From NCBI GenBank assembly GCA_041650795.1, contig JBAZKK010000040.1:1-6773 (forward strand): a stretch of DNA of 6,773 bases, read 5' to 3'. Positions within the stretch are counted from its first letter, which is position 1, and the number at the start of each line of letters is the position of its first letter. The translations under genes were made by a program, and so were the position numbers. The notes under the pieces are model-generated. The model ran no database searches, had not been told where the DNA came from, and saw only the letters and a list, made by a program, of their open reading frames with translations. This document shows positions 1-6,205 of the stretch, piece by piece. The stretch comes from JBAZKK01 sp041650795. GTDB lineage: Bacteria > Omnitrophota > Gorgyraeia > Gygaellales > Profunditerraquicolaceae.

Positions 1-3000
1 TTTGGCGAGCCCGGTATCGGAAAATCCCGCCTGGTCGATGAATTGCGCGGCCGGATCCATTCCCTGGGAGGGCTTTTTGTCGGAGGTAAATGTTATCAGT
101 TCCAGATGCGTACGCCTTATAAAGTATTCGGTGAGACCATCGACGCGTATGTCGAGAAAGTAAAACGCCTTTCGCAGGATGAACAGGAGGCGCATATTCA
201 GCGTGTGAAAGATGCGCTGGGAGAATTGGGCGGGGAAATAGTTAAGATAGCCCCCGCTATCGTTGACCTTACCGGCGAGCCTCCTAAGCTTACTGAATTG
301 GAACCGGAAAAGGAGAGGATACGTTTCCTGGTAACTTTAAGCAATTTCCTGGCTTCTCTTGGTTCCGCGGGAGCCCCCTTGTTAATGTTCTTAGATGACC
401 TGCAGTGGGCAGATGACGGAAGCCTGGATATTTTAGGCAGGTTGGCTGAGAAATGCCAGGCAGGCGCGCTTCTTATCGTGGCAAGTTACCGTGAGAATGA
501 GGTGGATGTTAATCATCCGCTGGCCCAGTTTATTTCGAGACTGAAACAGCAGAACATCCCTATATCCGAGATCCCGGTTAAGGCCTTTGGTATTAAAGAG
601 ACTACCCAGATGCTTTCCCAGATACTCCTGGAAAAGGAGGAAACGGTCTTTCCTCTTGCGCAACAGCTGCATTTTAAGGCTAAGGGCAATCCCTTTTTTA
701 CCCTGGAGCTTCTGCATACCCTGGTAGACGAGCAGATAGTCTTTTTAAAAGATGATCATTATACCTATGACCTCGATAAGTTGAAGCAGGCCGCCTTACC
801 GGACAATATCATTGAAATAGTGGTCAAGAGGATCAAGGATATCCCCGGAGAAGACCTGAAGATCCTTTCTTACGCTTCGGTAATGGGCAAGGAAATGCAA
901 TTCGGGCTTTTGACGGAGTTGACCCAGAGGCCTTTTGAGGCAGTGCTCAATGCCATAGAGAACGGCATCCAGAACCAGCTTTTAATGCGCGACCTTACCG
1001 GACGGGAGGATATATTCTTTATGCACGACCGTATCCGCGAGGCGTTTTACAGAAGAGTGTCCGAGGATGAAAGGGTTCCTTTGCATCAGCGTATCGGCGC
1101 GGCATTGGAGCAGCAGAATTCAGCTGATCCCGGCCCTGTCCTTTATGAGCTGGCTTATCATTTTAGTGAAGGTAAGCTTGAAGATAAAGCTCTGCAATAT
1201 TGTTTACCCGCGGCTCATAAGGCAAAGTCATCTTATGCCAATACTCTGGCAATAAGCCTGTATAGTTCTGCCAAAGATATACTGGAAAAACAGGATAAGA
1301 AACAATCCGCGCAATACATGGAAGTTATGGAGAACCTGGGAGAAGCCTACAGGCTATCGGGAAAATTCGACCTTTCTATAGAAGCGCTTGGTGTTTGTGA
1401 ATCTTTTGTTCCGGCCACAGATAAGATACGCCGATGCCATATCCTGGCGAGCATGGCGGATACGTTTTATGAAAAGGGCGATATTGAGAACAGTATTAAA
1501 GTGTTAGAAAGCGGGCTGAGCATTTTAGGACTGAAGCTCCCCGGTAAGATCGGTTCCGGCCTGAGGATCCCCAAAGAATTTTTTATTCTGATGTTGAATA
1601 CCTGGTTCCCGAAACTGTTGACGGGCAGGAAGAAATCAACATTGCTTACCTCGACCATAATAAGGCTGTTGATCAGGCTTGGGCATATTTATTATTTTGT
1701 AGACACGGATAGGATGTTTTACGTAGTCTTGTTAGGATTAAACATGGCTGAAAGAGCCAATGCCAAGAGCGACCTGGCGCGCATGCTTTCTAATATGCCC
1801 GCGATCTGGGTGACCTTCCCCTGGTTCTCGCGCGCGTTTGATGACGGCCACAGGGCTCTTAAGCTTGCTCAAGAGATCGGGGACAAATTTAACGAAGGCC
1901 GCTCTTATGCCTATTTGGGCATGGCATACCGTATAGCTAATAAGCCAAAACAGGGGCTTGAATACACCCAAAAAGGAATCAATATCCTTAAGGAGGTGGG
2001 TGAATATTGGGATCTTGGCGTGGCGTATACTTTTAGAAACCACAGTAATTGGATGATGAGCAAATTTAAACAAAGTATCCATGATAACGAAGAGTTTATG
2101 AGAGTAAGCCGGGAAGCAAAGATGTTGCAGCCTTTGGGCTGGGCTTTATTTGCTCCGACGGTTGTTGCCGGGATGTATAATTCACTGGATATAGATGATG
2201 CCTTGATCAGGGATAGTATAGAGGCGAACAGATTAATGAAAGAAACGAAAGATAAACCAAATATAGTATGGTCGACCATCGCATTAGCCATGATCTATTT
2301 GCGGCAAAAAAGATATAATGAGGCTATAGAGGCGGCGCAGGAAGCGGTAAGCCTGTTTCCCACGCATTACAATAAAGGTACTTGGATCTTGGATGTATTT
2401 GCCGCCGCGGCTCAAGTTTATCTGGAAGCTGTGATCGAGGCGCCCGATATCCCGGTCCAAAAGAAACAGGAGTGTTTAAAGCGCGCCGGCATATTGTGTA
2501 AACAGTCTCTTGCCTGGGCAAAAAAATACGAGTATCTGCGCGGCTGGACTTATCAGGTGCAGGGCGCGTATTTGTGGCTTATCGGGAACAAAAGGCGGGC
2601 GCTTAAAGTATGGGGGGAAGGCATCAAGTTCCTACGGGACCAGGTTGAAGATAAATACCGCCTGGCATGTATCCTTTTTGAGCAGGGCAGATTCCTTCTG
2701 CAGGATAATGCGCGTGACAAAAAGGCCTATGAATGTTTGAGCGAAGCCAGGGAGCTTTTTAATGGATTAGATTGCAGGCGCGATACGAGCAATGCCGATA
2801 AGCTTCTTGAAAGTATTACTTCTGAAGGCGAAGGTATGGATTCCCGCCAGGTCCTCACTCAAAAACGCCATCTGGATTCGCTTCTTTCCGTGACCCAGGC
2901 TATCGGGTCCGTCTTTATCCTGGAGGACTTGCTGGACAAGATCATGGAATACGGCCTGAAAGTCACCGGAGCTGAAAGGGGATTCCTCTTGCTTCACGAT

Positions 3001-4119
3001 CAAAAGAAGAACGCGCTGGCGCTTAAGGCCTCTCACGGATTGGAGAAGGACCTGCAGGGACTTCCCTTTTCTTATGATAACTATAAACTAAGCCTGGAGC
3101 TTATTAAAGAAGTACAAGAGCGCAATACAGCTTTTATTGCCGATCCTCAAGCCGCGCCTGATACGAAGATCTCCAGCGAGCTTAAAGGCTTTCAGGTCCG
3201 CCAGGCTATCGTTATTCCTTTAAGGACAAGGGAGAAATCCCTCGGCGTACTTTATATGGATAACCGTCTGGCAGGCGGAATGTTCGGTAAAGATGAGCTT
3301 GAGCTTATGAAATCATTCGCGGTCCAGGCTTCAGTTTCTATTGAGAACGCCTTTCTGGTCTCAAGCCTGATGGAGCAGGAGCGTTTAAAACAGGAAATGG
3401 AGTTGGGCCGCGAGATCCAGATGGCTTTATTGCCCAAGACCAGCCCGGAAATAGAGGGTTTGAAAGTCTACGGGCTTATGATGCCAGCCAAAGAAATAGG
3501 CGGAGATTATTATGATTTTGTCTCCATTCCGGCTAAACAGGCGCTGGCGGTTGTCATCGGGGATGTATCGGGTAAAGGCGTGGGCGCCGGGCTCTTGATG
3601 TCCATGGTCAAGGCTACCGTTCACACTCTTTCCCAGGAAGAGGATTCGCCCAGGCATATTTTGATCCGGACCAACCAGATGCTGCACCAGAACATCGGCG
3701 CTCAGAAGTTCATGACCCTTTTGTATTTTATCTGGCATCCTCAAAACAAGACGCTTACTTATTCATCCGCCGGCCATGAGCATATTATCATCTACCGTAC
3801 CGCAAAGCTGGCTATGGAGATCGTCCAGTCCGGGGGCTTTATGCTGGGGATGATACCGTCAATCGACGATTTCCTGGAGGACCATGACATCGAACTTCAT
3901 TCTCAGGATAAAGTCATTCTTTATACCGATGGGGTTACCGAAGCCCGCAATCCGGTTGAGGAACTTTTCACTCTCAAGCGGCTTACCGATATAGTTTTTA
4001 AGTACGGGCATAAACCTGCCGAGGAACTTCTCGGTATCATTAAACAGGAGGTTTACTCTTTTATCGGCACCCGCGACCAGTACGACGATATTACTCTGGT
4101 AGTAATGGAAGCAACGTAG
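1..4119 (+). CDS. Multidomain signalling protein, 5'-partial: AAA_16 ATPase - TPR-like repeats - GAF - SpoIIE/RsbU PP2C phosphatase
   Basis: The frame is open from base 1 and ends at TAG 4117-4119, giving 1372 residues with the true N-terminus outside the window. A Walker A motif (GEPGIGKS, 4-27) is followed by Walker B plus the signature LDDLQWAD (391-414) and ASYRENEV (481-504), which is typical of the COG3899/AAA_16 predicted ATPases. About 1100-2830 is a long helical region with TPR-like stretches (for example LGEAYRLSGKFDLSIEAL). A GAF domain spans about 2884-3360. A short linker helix with LGREIQMALLP (3403-3435) leads into the PP2C domain. Its metal-binding acidic residues are present: GGDYYDF (3499-3519), GDVSGKG (3559-3579), YTDGVTEA (3922-3945) and YDDITLVV (4081-4104), so it is probably an active Ser/Thr phosphatase. 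In this family the ATPase-TPR part is thought to sense or scaffold, GAF binds a small ligand, and PP2C dephosphorylates an anti-anti-sigma-like partner. No such partner is visible here. The missing N-terminus could be a Ser/Thr kinase domain, but this cannot be seen. An in-frame TTG at 43 is not a credible start because it would remove Walker A. Confidence 0.93.
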   Translation, partial: FGEPGIGKSRLVDELRGRIHSLGGLFVGGKCYQFQMRTPYKVFGETIDAYVEKVKRLSQDEQEAHIQRVKDALGELGGEIVKIAPAIVDLTGEPPKLTELEPEKERIRFLVTLSNFLASLGSAGAPLLMFLDDLQWADDGSLDILGRLAEKCQAGALLIVASYRENEVDVNHPLAQFISRLKQQNIPISEIPVKAFGIKETTQMLSQILLEKEETVFPLAQQLHFKAKGNPFFTLELLHTLVDEQIVFLKDDHYTYDLDKLKQAALPDNIIEIVVKRIKDIPGEDLKILSYASVMGKEMQFGLLTELTQRPFEAVLNAIENGIQNQLLMRDLTGREDIFFMHDRIREAFYRRVSEDERVPLHQRIGAALEQQNSADPGPVLYELAYHFSEGKLEDKALQYCLPAAHKAKSSYANTLAISLYSSAKDILEKQDKKQSAQYMEVMENLGEAYRLSGKFDLSIEALGVCESFVPATDKIRRCHILASMADTFYEKGDIENSIKVLESGLSILGLKLPGKIGSGLRIPKEFFILMLNTWFPKLLTGRKKSTLLTSTIIRLLIRLGHIYYFVDTDRMFYVVLLGLNMAERANAKSDLARMLSNMPAIWVTFPWFSRAFDDGHRALKLAQEIGDKFNEGRSYAYLGMAYRIANKPKQGLEYTQKGINILKEVGEYWDLGVAYTFRNHSNWMMSKFKQSIHDNEEFMRVSREAKMLQPLGWALFAPTVVAGMYNSLDIDDALIRDSIEANRLMKETKDKPNIVWSTIALAMIYLRQKRYNEAIEAAQEAVSLFPTHYNKGTWILDVFAAAAQVYLEAVIEAPDIPVQKKQECLKRAGILCKQSLAWAKKYEYLRGWTYQVQGAYLWLIGNKRRALKVWGEGIKFLRDQVEDKYRLACILFEQGRFLLQDNARDKKAYECLSEARELFNGLDCRRDTSNADKLLESITSEGEGMDSRQVLTQKRHLDSLLSVTQAIGSVFILEDLLDKIMEYGLKVTGAERGFLLLHDQKKNALALKASHGLEKDLQGLPFSYDNYKLSLELIKEVQERNTAFIADPQAAPDTKISSELKGFQVRQAIVIPLRTREKSLGVLYMDNRLAGGMFGKDELELMKSFAVQASVSIENAFLVSSLMEQERLKQEMELGREIQMALLPKTSPEIEGLKVYGLMMPAKEIGGDYYDFVSIPAKQALAVVIGDVSGKGVGAGLLMSMVKATVHTLSQEEDSPRHILIRTNQMLHQNIGAQKFMTLLYFIWHPQNKTLTYSSAGHEHIIIYRTAKLAMEIVQSGGFMLGMIPSIDDFLEDHDIELHSQDKVILYTDGVTEARNPVEELFTLKRLTDIVFKYGHKPAEELLGIIKQEVYSFIGTRDQYDDITLVVMEAT

Positions 4120-4143
4120 GCATATCGCGGCGAGCCGGGTTAA

Positions 4144-4205
4144 AAACGGGGTCAGACCTAATTTTATTAAATTAAATAGGTTTAAAATTAGGTCTGACCC
4201 CGTTT
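4144..4205. repeat. Perfect 23-bp-arm palindrome with GGGGTCAGACC ends (REP/MITE-like; possible terminator)
   Basis: Left arm 4144-4166 starts AAACGGGGTCAGACC and is exactly the reverse complement of right arm 4183-4205, which ends GGTCTGACCCCGTTT. The loop is the AT-rich 16 bases 4167-4182. Pairing stops at both sides (4143/4206 and 4167/4182 mismatch). As RNA it would form a very stable hairpin in the gap after the signalling gene. On the + strand only TTT follows the stem, while on the - strand a run of five T follows, so it is a better intrinsic terminator for the - strand, where no gene is seen. Its length, perfection and GC-rich ends with an AT-rich core suggest a dispersed extragenic element (REP-like or a small non-autonomous element) rather than a plain terminator. 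I recall the GGGGTCAGACC core as recurrent in uncultivated bacterial genomes, often near Y1-type (RAYT/IS200-like) transposases, but cannot verify that here. No clear target duplication is seen. Confidence 0.8.
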
Positions 4206-4218
4206 ATAATGGTATAAT
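4205..4218 (+). promoter_or_regulatory. Tandem -10 boxes, the second an extended -10 (TGGTATAAT), for the DUF169 gene
   Basis: Two perfect TATAAT hexamers lie 8 bp apart, at 4205-4210 and 4213-4218. The second is preceded by TG at 4210-4211, giving TGGTATAAT, a sigma70 extended -10 that needs little -35 help. No good -35 is seen for it; TTAAAA at 4182-4187, inside the palindrome, would sit 17 bp before the first box. With the usual spacing, start site +1 from the second box is 4225, the A of the ATG. The first T of the first box is the last base of the palindrome. The prediction rests on sequence only. Confidence 0.65.
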
Positions 4219-4224
4219 AAGCCC

Positions 4225-4965
4225 ATGGAAAATAACGAGTGGAAGGGGCAGGTTAAGAAAATAAAAGAGGTATTGGGGCTGGAGTTGAGTCCTGTTGCTG
4301 TAGCCTGCCTTAAGGGACCTGCGGCAGGTAGTGATACTCTTGATACCAAGGTACGGATGTGCCGTGCCATACTTGATGCGGCGGCAGGCAGAACAGTCAA
4401 GATCAGCGGGAAAAATAATGCCTGTTTTGGAGCAGCCTGGCACCTTGGCTTCCATAAGCTCGATAATCCTAAAGTGGCCGCGCTGACAAGAAAATTCGTG
4501 GTAGAAGGAGAAAAGCTTTTCTGTTCCTACGAAGCCCTGGATATGCTTGTTTCCCAGATGCATGAGGTGCCGGATAACAGCGGTTCTTTCTTTGTCCTCT
4601 CGCCGATGGAAACGGCTGATTTTATTCCCCAGCTTGCCGTATTTGTCTGCGATGCCGATGAGGCCAGCCGCCTTCTTACGTTGGCGGTGTTCCTTGACGG
4701 GAAAATGCCTAATATAAAGATAGGCGGTCCGACCTGCCGGATGGTGATAATGGAGCCTTTGCTTTCGGCTGAGCTGAATATCTCTTTCTACGATTATACC
4801 GCCAGGAAGCTGTGCAAGGTAGAAAATGATAAGCTTCTGGTAAGCATGCCTTACGATAAAATTCCCAAAATAGCTGCGGCTCTGGACAAATGCAGCGCAG
4901 GCACCGCTAAGATCGAATATCCTCAGGAATTCCGCGAATTTTTGCAAAAAAGGATGACCAGGTAA
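4225..4965 (+). CDS. DUF169 (COG2043) family protein, function unknown
   Basis: This 246-residue protein has the layout of the DUF169 family: an N-terminal LGLELSPVAV stretch (17-26), a cysteine-containing RMCRAI (44-49), then CFGAAWHLGF (67-76), a GGPTC motif (167-171), and a C-terminal ISFYDYTARK...VSMP segment (187-209). It has eight cysteines; C46, C67 and C171 fall in the positions I recall as best conserved, which hints at metal or cofactor binding, but no reaction is established for the family. It has no signal peptide or membrane segment, so it is probably cytosolic. The ATG at 4225 is chosen because it is the only start that keeps the N-terminal helix. No Shine-Dalgarno precedes it, and the predicted transcript begins on the ATG itself, so translation is probably leaderless. 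The next gene starts 22 bp after the stop, suggesting co-transcription. Family assignment is from memory of motifs. Confidence 0.85.
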   Translation: MENNEWKGQVKKIKEVLGLELSPVAVACLKGPAAGSDTLDTKVRMCRAILDAAAGRTVKISGKNNACFGAAWHLGFHKLDNPKVAALTRKFVVEGEKLFCSYEALDMLVSQMHEVPDNSGSFFVLSPMETADFIPQLAVFVCDADEASRLLTLAVFLDGKMPNIKIGGPTCRMVIMEPLLSAELNISFYDYTARKLCKVENDKLLVSMPYDKIPKIAAALDKCSAGTAKIEYPQEFREFLQKRMTR

Positions 4966-4971
4966 AATAAC

Positions 4972-4976
4972 GGAGG
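4972..4976 (+). promoter_or_regulatory. Ribosome binding site deciding the GTG start of the YdbH-like gene
   Basis: GGAGG lies 11 bases before the GTG at 4988. That spacing is slightly long, but no other in-frame start codon lies between, and the GTG places a basic pair of lysines directly before the hydrophobic N-terminal segment, as expected of a membrane anchor. Confidence 0.6.
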
Positions 4977-4987
4977 ACGTTGTCAAG

Positions 4988-6136
4988 GTGAAGAAAGCAA
5001 TATTAATCTTGCTTGCAATAACGGCTTTTTTATACTTTTTGCCGCTCGTACTTAAGCCCGTGATCCTCTCCGTCACCAAGAAGCAGCTGGGCAGGGTTTT
5101 TAAGGACAGCTCCGTTTCAATAAAGGACTGCCGTTTAAGTCCGGTCAGCCTGGCCATATACGGTATCGGGATCGAACGCAAGCCTTTTTATAAATTCAGT
5201 ATTGAGGAGATCAGGTTTTCTTACAGGTTCTCGACGCTCTCTAAAGGCAGGATCACGCGCGTGGCCCTAAAGGGGATAAAAGCGGATATAAATACGCCCG
5301 ATAAGAAGGCGGCGGAGTTTACCCGGTTGCTTGATCTTGATACCGCCCATCCGGCGCCTTTTACGGTGGTTTGCGCCGATATACTTAGAGCCGATATCAA
5401 GGCAAGGACGCGGGATCTGAGCCTTGATTGCGGGGTATCTTTGGGGATAGACCTGAGCAATAACACGGTTTATTATCTGGCTTTAAGGGCGGCTTCGTTG
5501 GACGCTGGCGGAGCGCATTTTGAAAATATTTCCCTGGGGAGCGCGCTAAGGGTAAAGGCGGGAAGTTTTTACGCCGGCAGGCTCAAGTTCGATAAGGTAC
5601 AATTAGAGGATATCGAGGGCAGGATCGTACTGGGCAGCAAAGGCCTGGCTTTGTATCCGCTCTGCGCGCGATTATTCGGCGGGAAGGTATGCGGCAGCCT
5701 GGCGCTTATGTTGGATAAAGAAGGGCAGTACGCTCTTGATCTTAGCGCCTCGGGGATAGGGTTAGGAGCATTAGTAGATGACCTTAAACTGGCGGAGAAA
5801 ATGCGCATGACCGGAAAACTGGAAGGGACTGTAAGCGTTAAAGGCGCGGGGCTTAAATTGGCTTTGATAAACGGGGACTTGAGCGTCGCGCAGCCCGGAG
5901 GCACGCTGGCGATCACTGATGAAGGGCTCCTGAAAAACCTGGCCGCGCAAACTCAGCAATCCCTGGACATGCTGGTTGAGAGTTTTAAAGATTATCAATA
6001 CGATACCGGGATCGTCAAATTAGACCTTAATGGAGGGGATCTGATCCTGGATGCCGCGTTAAACGGGAAAGACGGCAAGCGGAACTTGAATATCACTCTG
6101 CATAAATTTGATCTGAAGGATTATTTACCGGAGTAA
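4988..6136 (+). CDS. Short YdbH/AsmA-like inner-membrane-anchored periplasmic protein (probable intermembrane lipid-transport bridge)
   Basis: The product has 382 residues and starts at GTG. Residues 2-3 are lysines, followed by a hydrophobic segment (about 4-30) that should be an uncleaved inner-membrane anchor with the rest in the periplasm. The body is rich in alternating beta-strand patterns and in AsmA-like phrases such as ITRVALKGIKADI and MTGKLEGTVSVKGAG. The C-terminal 80 residues carry PGGTLAI (about 303-309), a helix, then a YQYDTGIVKLDL strand and GDLILDAALNG. This order matches the C-terminal DctA-YdbH domain. E. coli YdbH is about 879 residues, so this is less than half the length. 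In E. coli, YdbH with the lipoprotein YnbE forms a bridge between the membranes implicated in phospholipid homeostasis. The adjacent downstream gene here encodes a YnbE-like lipoprotein, which strongly supports the assignment. It is probably transcribed with the DUF169 gene, 22 bp upstream. A generic AsmA-like protein is the alternative. Confidence 0.75.
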   Translation: MKKAILILLAITAFLYFLPLVLKPVILSVTKKQLGRVFKDSSVSIKDCRLSPVSLAIYGIGIERKPFYKFSIEEIRFSYRFSTLSKGRITRVALKGIKADINTPDKKAAEFTRLLDLDTAHPAPFTVVCADILRADIKARTRDLSLDCGVSLGIDLSNNTVYYLALRAASLDAGGAHFENISLGSALRVKAGSFYAGRLKFDKVQLEDIEGRIVLGSKGLALYPLCARLFGGKVCGSLALMLDKEGQYALDLSASGIGLGALVDDLKLAEKMRMTGKLEGTVSVKGAGLKLALINGDLSVAQPGGTLAITDEGLLKNLAAQTQQSLDMLVESFKDYQYDTGIVKLDLNGGDLILDAALNGKDGKRNLNITLHKFDLKDYLPE

Positions 6137-6174
6137 GGCGATCCTGCTATTAAATCACACTCCGGGCAAAATAG

Positions 6175-6183
6175 TGGTATAAT
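6175..6183 (+). promoter_or_regulatory. Extended -10 promoter (TGGTATAAT) for the YnbE-YdbL-like lipoprotein gene
   Basis: TGGTATAAT is identical over nine bases to the promoter box at 4210-4218. A weak -35 (ATCACA, 6154-6159, four of six matches) lies 18 bp before the hexamer. The predicted start at about 6190 leaves a 16-base leader containing the ribosome binding site. It sits in the 69-bp gap after the YdbH-like gene, so the lipoprotein can be made separately or in larger amounts. Read-through from upstream is also possible because no convincing terminator is seen. Confidence 0.6.
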
Positions 6184-6194
6184 ATAACAAAATC

Positions 6195-6201
6195 AAGGAG
6201 G
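6195..6201 (+). promoter_or_regulatory. Strong ribosome binding site for the lipoprotein gene
   Basis: AAGGAGG is a near-perfect anti-16S match four bases before the ATG at 6206. This contrasts with the DUF169 gene, which has none. Confidence 0.75.
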
Positions 6202-6205
6202 AGAG

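Noticed and set aside
43..45. TTG at 43 as the true start of the signalling gene
   Set aside because: The same frame is open back to base 1 and encodes the Walker A motif just upstream, so the gene is simply cut by the window edge.
1738..2291. Overlapping - strand frames of 114 and 126 codons inside the TPR region
   Set aside because: They lie wholly within the large signalling gene, overlap each other in different frames and resemble no family; they are antisense shadows.
2520..2526. Run of seven A inside the signalling gene as a frameshift or slippage site
   Set aside because: The reading frame continues intact through it with sensible TPR-like sequence on both sides, and no stimulatory structure was noticed.
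4144..4205. Palindrome as part of a CRISPR array or an attachment site
   Set aside because: There is only one copy with no spacers, and no integrase, phage or tRNA gene is nearby.
4204..5181. Long open frame on the - strand (325 codons) under the DUF169 gene and the start of the YdbH-like gene
   Set aside because: It fully overlaps two well-supported + strand genes, shows no recognisable domain, and has a composition expected from the antisense of coding sequence.
6128..6165. Seven-base inverted repeat CCGGAGT / ACTCCGG spanning the YdbH-like stop codon and the next promoter region, as a terminator or operator
   Set aside because: The arms are short, the loop is 24 bases, no T-run follows, and it would overlap the weak -35; a chance match is likely.
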